Shown here: positions 33,374 to 41,743 of the stretch, piece by piece
How the letters are laid out: the number at the start of each line of letters is the position of its first letter
Numbering within the stretch: the first letter of the stretch is position 1
Origin: Streptomyces sp. ISL-98
Lineage (GTDB): Bacteria; Actinomycetota; Actinomycetes; Streptomycetales; Streptomycetaceae
Length of the DNA: 64,000 nucleotides
Assembly (NCBI RefSeq): GCF_018614055.1
Contig: NZ_JAGGPB010000058.1
Coordinates: 52,797-116,796 of the forward strand
Direction of reading: 5' to 3'
Translations under genes and position numbers: made by a program
The notes under the pieces: model-generated
Told to the model about the DNA's origin: nothing
Seen by the model: only the letters and a program-made list of their open reading frames with translations
Databases searched by the model: none

Positions 33374-33568
33374 ATGGGTACCGCTTTCCCACACCGCTGG
33401 GAACACGCCGTCGTCACCGGCGGTGCGGGTTTCGTCGGCTCGCACCTGTGCACCGCACTGCTGGACGCCGGCACCGCTGTCACCTGCGTCGACGACTTCA
33501 GCACCGGCCGTCCCGAGAACATGTCCGAGCTGATCGACCGCCCCGGTTTCATACGGACGATGCGATGA
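33374..33568 (+). pseudogene. Truncated NAD-dependent epimerase/dehydratase, N-terminal stub
   Basis: A 64-residue open frame encodes only the Rossmann start of an extended SDR: HAVVTGGAGFVGSHLCTALL and VTCVDDFSTGRPENMSEL, typical of UDP-glucuronate decarboxylase or dTDP-glucose dehydratase relatives. The remaining roughly 250 residues, including the YxxxK site, are missing. It has a strong GGAGGAG ribosome site. Its TGA overlaps the ATG of the next gene, so it may now act mainly as a translated leader for the glycosyltransferase. Confidence 0.75.
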
Positions 33569-34641
33569 CCACGTACGACGAACAGCAGCCCACGGCCCCC
33601 GAGTACGCCGTGGTGATACCGACGCTGGGACGCCCCAGCCTCCGCGCGTGCCTGCTGGCGCTGTCCGAGGCCACCGGCCCGAAGCCTTCTCTGGTGGTCC
33701 TCGCCGACGACCGACCCGAAGCCGAGGAAACGCGGTTCCCGGCCGAAATTCCGGCGGCTCTGCAGCCCGTAACCACCGTCGTGCCCGGCGGCGCCCGGGG
33801 ACCGGCCGCGGCGCGCAACACGGGCTGGCGGGCGGTCGGGTCAGTGCCGTGGATCGTCTTCCTCGACGACGATGTCGTGCCGGGCCCGACCTGGGCCGAC
33901 GACCTCGCCCGCGACCTCACCGCCACGACGTACCGGACCGCCGCCGTCACCGCACGTATCTCGGTGCCACTCCCGGAGCACCGCCCGCCCACCGACTGGG
34001 AACGCAACACCGGCGGACTCGCCACCGCCCGGTGGATCACCGCCGACATGGCGTACCGCCGGGACGTGCTGGAAGCCGTCGGCGGCTTCGACGAACGGTT
34101 CCGTCGCGCCTTCCGCGAGGACGCGGATCTCGCGCTGCGGGTGCTGGCGGCGGGCTGGACGGTGAGCGCGGGGGCGCGCAACACCACCCACCCGGTCCGC
34201 CCGGCCGACCGCTGGATCTCCGTACGCCTCCAAAGGGGCAACGCCGACGACGTGTTGATGAACCGGCGGCACGGCAAGGACTGGTGGACCCGGGCGGACG
34301 CGCCACGGGGGCGCCTGCGCCACCACCTCGCGGTGACCGGCGCGGCGTTGACCGCCCTCACGTGTGCAGCACTCGGCAAGCCCCGAGCGGCCACAGCCGG
34401 CGCCGCCGTGTGGCTGGCGGGCACGGTCGAATTCGCCTGGGCGCGGATCGCGCCCGGCCCTCGGACGAGGGACGAGGTCGTCACCATGGCGCTCACCAGC
34501 GCGCTCATCCCCGCCGCCGCCACCTGGCACTGGCTGCGAGGCCACCTGAAGCACTGCCGAGCGCTGCCACTGGACACGCACGAGACCGCACCGCCACCGC
34601 GCGCCCCGCGAGAGCCGGTGCAGGAGCAGGTGTGGCCATGA
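33565..34641 (+). CDS. GT2-family glycosyltransferase
   Basis: 358-residue GT-A enzyme. The N-terminal nucleotide-binding part reads YAVVIPTLGRPSLRACLLAL, the metal-binding acidic motif is IVFLDDDVVPGP, and the acceptor-side motif is GGFDERFRRAFREDADLALR. Two hydrophobic segments near the C-terminus (LAVTGAALTALTCAALG and TMALTSALIPAAATWHW) suggest membrane association. It may have acted with the truncated sugar epimerase just upstream on a cell-surface glycan. ATG 33565 overlaps that stub by 4 bp. Confidence 0.88.
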   Translation: MTTYDEQQPTAPEYAVVIPTLGRPSLRACLLALSEATGPKPSLVVLADDRPEAEETRFPAEIPAALQPVTTVVPGGARGPAAARNTGWRAVGSVPWIVFLDDDVVPGPTWADDLARDLTATTYRTAAVTARISVPLPEHRPPTDWERNTGGLATARWITADMAYRRDVLEAVGGFDERFRRAFREDADLALRVLAAGWTVSAGARNTTHPVRPADRWISVRLQRGNADDVLMNRRHGKDWWTRADAPRGRLRHHLAVTGAALTALTCAALGKPRAATAGAAVWLAGTVEFAWARIAPGPRTRDEVVTMALTSALIPAAATWHWLRGHLKHCRALPLDTHETAPPPRAPREPVQEQVWP

Positions 34642-34782
34642 CCGGCTGGTCGGCGCCCTCACCACTGCGCCCGCCCTGCTGCCGGGGCCGGCCGCCTTCG
34701 CTCGCGTTCGCGGCGAGGATCGCCCGAGGATCGCCTCCGACGGGTTACGCCGGTCCGTCACGGGCACCCGGAAAGGGAGCGA

Positions 34783-35235
34783 GTGAACACCGACCGGACA
34801 CGGTTGCAGGAGCAACTGGAGAGAGTCATGAACCAGCATGGGAAGAACAAGATCAGCCCCCTGCGGGACGACGAAATAAAGCGGGAGCTGCAGGGTGAGC
34901 TCATGGGCGGTCACTCGACGCGGTCGAAAGAGGAGCGCGAGTTCGAGCCGTCAGGCGAGGACCAGCCGTACGCGGACCGCTCGCCCCACACGCCTCTCAC
35001 GGGTTCGACGCCGCCGGGGATGACTCCCGAAGACGTGCAGCTGCGTACCGAAATGGGCCGTCACCTGGGCCGCAGTCTCTATCCGGCCGACCGCGCGAAG
35101 GTCCTGGAAACGCTGCGGGAGAACAACGCGCCCGACCGGCTGGTCGAGACGGCGTCGCGGCTGCCGGACGACGGGACGTACGCCAGCGCCCAGGACATCC
35201 TGCGTGGCCTCGGGCGTGGTGGGGGCGGCAGTTGA
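34783..35235 (+). CDS. DUF2795-domain protein
   Basis: 150-residue hydrophilic, highly charged protein. The C-terminal half fits DUF2795 (GRSLYPADRAKVLETLRENN, then DILRGLG). This is a small actinobacterial helical domain of unknown function, frequent beside stress genes. The N-terminal half is disordered and rich in Glu and Lys. GTG 34783 follows AAAGGGAGC. The next gene, a CBS protein, lies 27 bases downstream and probably shares its transcript. Confidence 0.85.
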   Translation: MNTDRTRLQEQLERVMNQHGKNKISPLRDDEIKRELQGELMGGHSTRSKEEREFEPSGEDQPYADRSPHTPLTGSTPPGMTPEDVQLRTEMGRHLGRSLYPADRAKVLETLRENNAPDRLVETASRLPDDGTYASAQDILRGLGRGGGGS

Positions 35236-35262
35236 CGGGACAGGTGAGCCGAGGAGGCCCCG

Positions 35263-35682
35263 ATGACTCAGCACGTACGCGAAGTCATGACCAGCACCCT
35301 CGTCACCGTGGGCACGCTCACGGCGGTCAGTGAAGTCGCGCACCGGATGCGCGAAGAGGACATCGGCGCCGTCCTGGTCACCGAGGGGGACGAGCTGCGC
35401 GGGCTGGTCACCGACCGGGACCTTGTGGTGCGGGTACTCGCCGAAGGGAAGGACCCGGGCGACACGACCGCGGCCGAGGCCTGCAGCCCCGACCTCGTCA
35501 CCGTCACACCCGACGACGATGTTGACCACGCCATTCAGTTGATGCGTGAACATTCCCTGCGCCGGCTGCCTGTGGTGGAAGGCACCACAGCGGTGGGCAT
35601 CGTTTCGCTGGGCGACCTGGCGATCGAGCTCGACCCCGATTCGGCGCTCGGGGACGTGAGCGCCGCAACGCCCAACAGGTAA
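35263..35682 (+). CDS. CBS-domain protein
   Basis: 139-residue protein made of a tandem CBS pair (MTSTLVTVGTLTAVSEVAHR, then EACSPDLVTVTPDDDVDHAI and LRRLPVVEGTTAVGIVSLGD). CBS pairs bind adenine nucleotides and act as energy or stress sensors. Without a catalytic domain it probably works through protein contacts. GAGGAGGCCCC precedes ATG 35263. A terminator follows at 35818. Confidence 0.93.
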   Translation: MTQHVREVMTSTLVTVGTLTAVSEVAHRMREEDIGAVLVTEGDELRGLVTDRDLVVRVLAEGKDPGDTTAAEACSPDLVTVTPDDDVDHAIQLMREHSLRRLPVVEGTTAVGIVSLGDLAIELDPDSALGDVSAATPNR

Positions 35683-35817
35683 CCAGGTAACAGGGAATCG
35701 CCCGAACGGGTGGCGCATTGTCACGCGGGAGTGACGCTGTCGCAGCCGATGGCCCGTGCGCGTGCACACTGAACCCCGTTAACTCAGTGAGCGCCCCCGA
35801 AGCGGAGTTGCTGGGCC

Positions 35818-35843
35818 GAGCCCCCGGACACCACCGGGGGCTC
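35818..35843. terminator. Bidirectional hairpin terminator
   Basis: A 10-bp perfect stem (GAGCCCCCGG) with a 6-base loop lies between the converging CBS and Pro-rich genes. Confidence 0.75.
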
Positions 35844-35904
35844 CGGCTTGCCCACAGGCCGTTGTGCAGGCACTGGTCGGCACGGTTCGCTCGATTCGCC
35901 GGAT

Positions 35905-36141
35905 TCAGGTGATGGGCTCCGGGGCGGGGACCGGCCCCGGCAACGGACCCGGCTGGGGCTGCGGCTCCGGTGGCGGAGTCGGCGCCGGCGGGTCCGGCTC
36001 GGGCTGGGGCGGAGCCGGGGGCACCGGATCGGGACCGCCCGGCGCCGGCACCGGACCGGGCACGGGTCCCGGCTGCGGCCCGGGACCCGGCGCGGGTGTG
36101 GGGCTGGGCGGGACGGGATCGTTCGGCGGTGTACCGGGCAT
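35905..36141 (-). CDS. Proline-rich low-complexity small protein
   Basis: 78 residues, nearly half proline, made of PxPxP repeats with Gly, Ala and Glu/Asp. ATG 36141 has a near-perfect AGGAGG with 6-base spacing (AGGAGGCCGTCATG), which favours this strand over the Gly-rich reading on the plus strand. No signal peptide is present. Proline-rich peptides of this kind bind SH3-like domains or span the wall; the function here is unknown. Confidence 0.6.
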   Translation of the reverse strand: MPGTPPNDPVPPSPTPAPGPGPQPGPVPGPVPAPGGPDPVPPAPPQPEPDPPAPTPPPEPQPQPGPLPGPVPAPEPIT

Positions 36142-36266
36142 GACGGCCTCCTGATGGCCTCCTTGAGGAAACGGCCTCCTCGCGGAATCCGTACTGCCGG
36201 GCGCGTGCCCGGCGGCGGCACCGGCAAACGGCGGCGACAGCGTGGGGCCGGCGATAGCGTGAGGCC

Positions 36267-36704
36267 ATGGAACAGCGCATCAGTCTGATCACACTGGGTG
36301 TCGCCGACGTGGCACGTGCCAGGGCGTTCTACGAGAGCTTGGGCTGGCAGGGCCAAGAGGTCGAGGAGACCGTCTTCTTCCAGGCGGGCGGCCTCGCACT
36401 GGTCCTCTGGGGCCGTGACAAGCTCGCCCGCGACTGCGGCCTCGACGATGCGGGGACGGCGGCCGGCTTCGGCGGCATCGCTCTCGCCCACAACCTGCGC
36501 TCCCCGGCGGAGGTCGACGAACTCATCGCGACAGCGGAGCGCGCGGGCGCCACCGTCACCCGCCCCCCGGCCACGACGTTCTACGGCGGGTACGCGGGCG
36601 TCTTCACCGACCCCGACGGCCATGCCTGGGAGATCGCGCACAACCCGGGGTTCCGGCTCGCCGACGACGGATCGCTCGTCCTCCCGGATTTCAGCAACCT
36701 GTAA
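36267..36704 (+). CDS. VOC-superfamily (glyoxalase/bleomycin-resistance fold) protein
   Basis: 145-residue paired beta-alpha-beta-beta-beta protein: ISLITLGVADVARARAFYES, LGWQGQEVEET, then GYAGVFTDPDGHAWEIAHNP. The metal-site Glu in WEIAHNP is present. Single-VOC proteins act as small metal-dependent lyases, dioxygenases or drug-binding proteins; the substrate is unknown. It converges on the SpoIIE phosphatase gene. Confidence 0.88.
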   Translation: MEQRISLITLGVADVARARAFYESLGWQGQEVEETVFFQAGGLALVLWGRDKLARDCGLDDAGTAAGFGGIALAHNLRSPAEVDELIATAERAGATVTRPPATTFYGGYAGVFTDPDGHAWEIAHNPGFRLADDGSLVLPDFSNL

Positions 36705-36715
36705 GTGGGCCCGTA

Positions 36716-39151
36716 TCAGCCCCTCGACGGGCTTTCCGTCGACGGCAGCGCCTGCTCCGCCCAGATGGTCTTGCCCGTCGGTGTGTAGCGGGTCCCCCAC
36801 TGCTGGGCCATCTGCGCGATGAGGAAAAGGCCCCGGCCGCCCTCGTCGTCCCCGCCGGCATGGCGAAGACGAGGCGAGGTGTGTCCGGTGTCGGAGACCT
36901 CGCAGATCAGGGTCCGGTCCCGGATGAGCCGCAGGTGGATCGGGCCGGAGGCGTAGCGGATGGCATTGGTGACGAGTTCGCTCACCACCAGTTCGGTGGT
37001 GAAGACCAGCTCGTCCAGGCCCCATTGGCCGACCTGTTCGGCCGCCGCGGCACGGGCGCTGCCGACCACCTCCGGGTCGGCGGCCAGCTCCCACACGCCC
37101 ACCTGGTGGCGTCCCAGCATGCGCGTACGTACGAGCAGCAGCGCGGCGTCGTCGTCCACGCGACCGGGCAGCAGCCTCGCGACCACCCGGTCGCACAGCT
37201 CGTCCAGCGGGCGGTCGTGCTCGGCGAGGACGGAACGTAGCCCGTCGAGCTGGTCGTCGACGTCCCGGTCGCGGTCCCGGACCAGGCCGTCGGTGAACAG
37301 GGCGATGAGGCTGCCCTCCGGCAGTTTCAGTTCCGCCGTCTCGAAAGGCAGGCCGCCCAGGCCGAGCGGCGGGCCCGCCGGGAGGTCCGGGAAGGTGACG
37401 GAGCCGTCCGTGGGGTGGACGAACGCCGGGGGAGGGTGGCCGGCCCGCGCCATCCGGCACAGCCCGGACACCGGGTCGTACACGGCGTACAGGCAGGTCA
37501 CCCCGAGTGCTTCGTCGTACGGCATTTCCTCGCCGTCGAGGCGTACCGCCTCGCGCTCATCGGGGGCCTGCGCGACGAGGTCGTCCAGGCGCGCGAGGAG
37601 CTCGTCGGGCGCGAGATCCAGCTGCGCGAGCACCCGTACGCTCGTCCGCAGGCGGCCCATGGTGGCGGCCGCGCGCAGACCGTGACCGACGACGTCGCCC
37701 ACGACCAGCGCCACCCGGGTGCCGGACAGGGGGATGACGTCGAACCAGTCGCCGCCGACGCCGCCCTTGGTGTCCGCGGGCAGATAGCGGTACGCCAGCT
37801 CGACGGCGGTCAGCTCCGGCAGGTTCTGGGGCAGCAGGCTGTGCTGCAGCATGAGCGCAGCGGACCGCTCGCGGGTGTACCGGCGGGCGTTGTCGACGCA
37901 CACCGCGGTGCGCGCGGCGAGCTCGTCCGCCATCGCCAGCTCACCGTCGTCGAACGGCTCCGGGTGGCGTTCCCACGTGAAGGTGACCACCCCGAGCGTC
38001 GCGCCCTCGGCGCGCAGGGGCACAGCCACCAACGCGCGCAGCGCCGACTGATCGCCGTCGCGTTCGGCGCCCGCCGGACGTTCCTGCACGGAGCGGCCCG
38101 AGGCCAGGCTGCGCGCCTGGGCCGAACCCGGGGGGTATGCGATGCGCTGCCGCCCCGCGGGCCGCGCCTCGTCGGCGCTCGCCGCCACGAATCCCGGCCC
38201 GCCCCACACGCGGACCGCCTGGCCTGCGGGCGCGGTCCCCGGCGTGGGCTGCTCCCCTTCCAGTACGGCCTCCAGGAGGTCGACCGTGACCGCGTCGGCG
38301 AACTCCGGGACGGCGACCTCGGAGAGCTCCTGCGCCGTACGGGCCATGTCCAGGGTCGTGCCCACGTGTCCGCCGGCCCGCACGAGGAGATCCAGCCGCT
38401 GCTGTGCGAGGTAGCGGTCGGTGATGTCCACCGTCTCCTCGCACACGCCGAGCGAGGTGCCCGAGGCGTCCTGCAGCCGGTAGTAGGAGCACGACCAGAC
38501 ATGGTCGTGCTCCGGGTCGACGGGCGGGCGGCCGACGTAATGGAGCTCGATGACAGCCTCGCCGGTGGCGAGCACCTGACGCATCGTCTCTTCCAGAGTC
38601 GCCGGATGCCGCGCCGACAGGACCTCCCCCTTCGTCACCATGTCGTCCGGGCCCACACCGAGATACTGCGAGGTGCCCATCTCCTGGTAGAGCGCAAAGT
38701 TGGTCCACACCACCCGCAGGTTCGTGTCGTAGATGGCGAGACCGACGGGGGACTGGGTGGCCAGCCCGCGCAGCATCGCCTGCATGGCTTCCCACTGCTC
38801 GGTCTCCTCCGCGTCGGCCACCGCGAGAAGCCGTGCGGGACCGGAGCCCGAGCCCGGCAGTGCGAGCACGGCGGTGGCCACGCGGACGATGCGGCCGTCC
38901 CGGTGACGCATACGCAGGACCCGGCGGTGGAAGTGCTCGGCCCCCGGCAGGTCTGCGGCACCGTCCACGACCAAGGCGTCGATCGGCCGCCCGATCACTT
39001 CCTGCGGCGCGTACCCCAGCAGCCCCTGCGCCGTGGGACTCCAGCCGACGACCGTGCCGTCGGCGTCCAGCACCGCCGTGGCCGCTCTGGAGACATCGAG
39101 CGGGCCACGGGAGCCGGCATCCTCGACCGTGTTTGTGCGTACCGCGCTCAT
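36716..39151 (-). CDS. PAS-GAF-SpoIIE phosphatase with C-terminal anti-sigma-type ATPase domain
   Basis: 811-residue multidomain signalling protein. Two PAS domains span about 20-260 (ATAVLDADGTVVGWSPTAQG; QSPVGLAIYDTNLRVVWTNF). A GAF domain follows (270-440), then a PP2C/SpoIIE phosphatase with metal motifs GGDWFDVIPL, VVGDVVGHG, LFTDGLV and DDAALLLV. A C-terminal HATPase (VVSELVTNAIRYASG, GGRGLFLIAQMA) resembles RsbW-type anti-sigma kinases. Such proteins dephosphorylate anti-anti-sigma factors and may phosphorylate them too, controlling stress sigma factors. ATG 39151 overlaps the stop of the next upstream phosphatase gene. Confidence 0.93.
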   Translation of the reverse strand: MSAVRTNTVEDAGSRGPLDVSRAATAVLDADGTVVGWSPTAQGLLGYAPQEVIGRPIDALVVDGAADLPGAEHFHRRVLRMRHRDGRIVRVATAVLALPGSGSGPARLLAVADAEETEQWEAMQAMLRGLATQSPVGLAIYDTNLRVVWTNFALYQEMGTSQYLGVGPDDMVTKGEVLSARHPATLEETMRQVLATGEAVIELHYVGRPPVDPEHDHVWSCSYYRLQDASGTSLGVCEETVDITDRYLAQQRLDLLVRAGGHVGTTLDMARTAQELSEVAVPEFADAVTVDLLEAVLEGEQPTPGTAPAGQAVRVWGGPGFVAASADEARPAGRQRIAYPPGSAQARSLASGRSVQERPAGAERDGDQSALRALVAVPLRAEGATLGVVTFTWERHPEPFDDGELAMADELAARTAVCVDNARRYTRERSAALMLQHSLLPQNLPELTAVELAYRYLPADTKGGVGGDWFDVIPLSGTRVALVVGDVVGHGLRAAATMGRLRTSVRVLAQLDLAPDELLARLDDLVAQAPDEREAVRLDGEEMPYDEALGVTCLYAVYDPVSGLCRMARAGHPPPAFVHPTDGSVTFPDLPAGPPLGLGGLPFETAELKLPEGSLIALFTDGLVRDRDRDVDDQLDGLRSVLAEHDRPLDELCDRVVARLLPGRVDDDAALLLVRTRMLGRHQVGVWELAADPEVVGSARAAAAEQVGQWGLDELVFTTELVVSELVTNAIRYASGPIHLRLIRDRTLICEVSDTGHTSPRLRHAGGDDEGGRGLFLIAQMAQQWGTRYTPTGKTIWAEQALPSTESPSRG

Positions 39152-41697
39152 GACACCTCCGTCCAGCGGGCCGCGAGCAGAAGCGCGATGTCGTCGGGCC
39201 GGTCGGTGGCCTGTCGTGCCTCTTTGATCAGGTGGTCCGCCGTGTCGGCGAGAGACGGCGAGCCGATCTGTCCGGACAGCGAGCCGCGCAGTCGTTCGAT
39301 GCCGATGTCGATGTCGATCCCCGCCTCCTCCACCAGTCCGTCGGTGAACATCGCCAGAACAGCGCCCGGTTCGAGCCACAGCTCGGTGACCGGGTACGAC
39401 GCCCCGACATCCACGCCGAGCACAACACCGCCGGGCAGGTCGAGCACCTCGGTCGAGCCGTCGGGGTGGCGCAGCAGGGGCTGGGGGTGCCCGGCCCGTG
39501 TGGCGTGTGCGACGCCGGACACCGGGTCGAGGACGATGTAGCAGCAGCTGGCGAACTGGCCCGGATCAAGGTCGATGAGCAGCCGGTTGGTGCCGGTCAT
39601 CACCTCCTCGGGATCGTGCCCGCTGAGGGCGAACGCCCTTACCGCGCTGCGCAGTTGGCCCATGGTCGCGGCGGCCGAAACACCGTGTCCCTGTACGTCG
39701 CCGATGACCAGGGCCAGCCCCTCGTCCGTCTCGACGACGTCGTACCAGTCGCCTCCGACGTCCATGCCCTGGGTGCCGGGGAGGTACCGCCCGACGGTGT
39801 CGACGTTGCGGTGTACGGGCAGCCGGTGCGGCAGCAGCGCGCTCTGCAGGCCGCGGGCGAGGGCGGCCTCGGTGTCGTAGCGCTGGGCTCGCTGGAGGGC
39901 CTGCGCGATGAGTCCGGCGAGGGCGGTGAGGACCGTACGCTCCTCGGGGCTGAAACCGCGCGGCTGGTCGAAGCCGAGGATGCAGGAGCCCACGGGGCGG
40001 CCGGAGGCGATCAGCGGCAGGAAGGCCCTGGCGCCGACGTTGGCGTCCATGGGGATGCCGGGGTAGGCGGCGGCCAGGTGCTCCATCGACTCGAAGAAGA
40101 TCGGGCGGCCGGAGGTGAGCGTCTCCACGCCGGGCAGCCGGGCGTCGAGCGCGACGCCGTCGAAGCGGTTGAGGAAGCCCTGCGGGAAACCCGTCTCCCA
40201 GGCCAGGTAGAGGTGTCGTTCGTTCAGCAGGTAGATCGCCAGCTGGCGACCGCCGAAGGCGGGCAGCAGTTCGTCCGTGACCACGGCGGACACCTGGCGT
40301 GCCGTAATGGCCTCTGTGAGCGCGATGGCAAGGGCGACCGGGCGGTACAGCGCGGCCGCCCGGTCGGCCGGGGATCCGAGTCCGACGCCGGGACTGACCA
40401 GGGACCCCGGTGCGTACGAGGGCTCCTCCGCCACGGAGAGGGTCCCGGTCACGCCGTCGTGGCCGGGATAGAGGGAAACCGACAGCCACTCCTTCGACGG
40501 ACGCCGGGCCAGGAAGTGCACGGGCTCGTGGGAGAGCATCGCGGCCCGGTAGTGGTCCCCGTACGAGGGGTGCCCGAACCACGGCAGGGCCTCCCACAGA
40601 ACGTGCCCGGCCAGCTCCGAGCGCGCGTGGCCGAGCAGGGTCTCCGCACTGTGGTTGATGTACGTGATCCGCCCGAGCCGGTCGAGCGAGAAGACGCCGC
40701 CGGGCAGCCGGTCGGTCGCCTCGGCCACGATCGGCCCGGTGCCGAGGTCCACCAGGAAACCGGTCAGGTGGCTCGCCGGAGCGTCGCCGTGCGGCTGCGC
40801 CCGGCGGCCCGAGAGTTCGAGCAGGTGCGGCCGGCCGTCCGGTCCCCGCAGCCGCATCCGGCGGGTCACCGCTCGCTCCGACTTCGCCGCCTCGCGGGCG
40901 ACGGCCCACAGCCCGTACGCGTCCTCCGGGGCGAGCCGCGCAGCGAGTGCCTCGATGGTGCCGGGGAATTCCGCCGGGTCGGTGCCGAGGATCGCGCACA
41001 GCTCCTTGTCGGCCGTTACGGCACCGGTGTCGAGCGCCCAGTCGAAATTGCCGGTCCGCACCGGCGGCGTGGAGAGCGAGGGCAGCTGGACGCACGTGGG
41101 TTCGCCGTCCCACTCGACGGGCGTGCCGGCCTCGCCCAGTGCCGCGAAGGCGGCACCGAGCCGCCTCGCGATGTTGTGAATCCGGTGGCGGTCGGTGGGA
41201 TCGACGGGCTGTCCCGGCGTGGCCGGCCGCAGTACCACCAGTACGCCGAACCTCTCGCGGCCGTGCACCACCGGCGCGTACAGCGAGCCGAACGGGAACG
41301 GCAGACCCGCCATGAGCTGGGGGAACCTGCGCATGGCCTCCTCGGCGTCGGCGAGCAGCACCGCCGTCCCCGAGCGATAGGCCTCGGCCACCGGGAACGG
41401 CCGGTTCACATGCATGCGCCACCAGGGCCGGAACAGCTCGCCGGGCAGCCCGGCGAGCACGGCGAGCCTCAGCAGCCCCGGCGTCCGGGAGCGCAAATAG
41501 ACACCGCCGGCGTACCCGCCGACGGCCTCGACCGCGTTGACCGCCGTCTGGGCGAGCACCAGATCCAGTTCACCAGGAACTCGGCCGCTGCTCTTCGGTC
41601 TCCCGGGCAGCACCCCGATCTCGCCGAGCGGGGCGCGAGGGGCCGTGCCGTACCAGGTCACACTGCCAGGATGCTCCCCCGCTGCCGTGCCGCGCAT
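39148..41697 (-). CDS. GAF-PAS-PAS-GAF-SpoIIE phosphatase
   Basis: 849-residue PP2C-type phosphatase. An N-terminal GAF (VNAVEAVGGYAGGVYLRSRT) is followed by two PAS-like domains (FDWALDTGAVTADKELCAIL; VFSLDRLGRITYINHSAETL) and a second GAF (ARAFLPLIASGRPVGSCILG). The SpoIIE domain carries MDVGGDWYDVV, VIGDVQGHGVSAAATMGQLR, MFTDGLVEEAG and DDIALLLAARW. It lacks the C-terminal HATPase of its partner, so the coupled pair divides the functions. Start 41697 has a weak ribosome site; GTG 41661 is an alternative. Confidence 0.9.
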   Translation of the reverse strand: MRGTAAGEHPGSVTWYGTAPRAPLGEIGVLPGRPKSSGRVPGELDLVLAQTAVNAVEAVGGYAGGVYLRSRTPGLLRLAVLAGLPGELFRPWWRMHVNRPFPVAEAYRSGTAVLLADAEEAMRRFPQLMAGLPFPFGSLYAPVVHGRERFGVLVVLRPATPGQPVDPTDRHRIHNIARRLGAAFAALGEAGTPVEWDGEPTCVQLPSLSTPPVRTGNFDWALDTGAVTADKELCAILGTDPAEFPGTIEALAARLAPEDAYGLWAVAREAAKSERAVTRRMRLRGPDGRPHLLELSGRRAQPHGDAPASHLTGFLVDLGTGPIVAEATDRLPGGVFSLDRLGRITYINHSAETLLGHARSELAGHVLWEALPWFGHPSYGDHYRAAMLSHEPVHFLARRPSKEWLSVSLYPGHDGVTGTLSVAEEPSYAPGSLVSPGVGLGSPADRAAALYRPVALAIALTEAITARQVSAVVTDELLPAFGGRQLAIYLLNERHLYLAWETGFPQGFLNRFDGVALDARLPGVETLTSGRPIFFESMEHLAAAYPGIPMDANVGARAFLPLIASGRPVGSCILGFDQPRGFSPEERTVLTALAGLIAQALQRAQRYDTEAALARGLQSALLPHRLPVHRNVDTVGRYLPGTQGMDVGGDWYDVVETDEGLALVIGDVQGHGVSAAATMGQLRSAVRAFALSGHDPEEVMTGTNRLLIDLDPGQFASCCYIVLDPVSGVAHATRAGHPQPLLRHPDGSTEVLDLPGGVVLGVDVGASYPVTELWLEPGAVLAMFTDGLVEEAGIDIDIGIERLRGSLSGQIGSPSLADTADHLIKEARQATDRPDDIALLLAARWTEVS

Positions 41698-41743
41698 CTT
41701 CGGGCACCGTGAAACCGCTCCCCAGCAGCCGCACGCCTACGGG

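Noticed and set aside
35864..36154. Gly-rich plus-strand protein
   Set aside because: Its reverse-strand partner has a near-perfect ribosome site and this one has none; treated as the shadow.
37415..41712. Two long plus-strand frames opposite the SpoIIE phosphatases
   Set aside because: Antisense frames without motifs; the minus strand carries complete PP2C domains.
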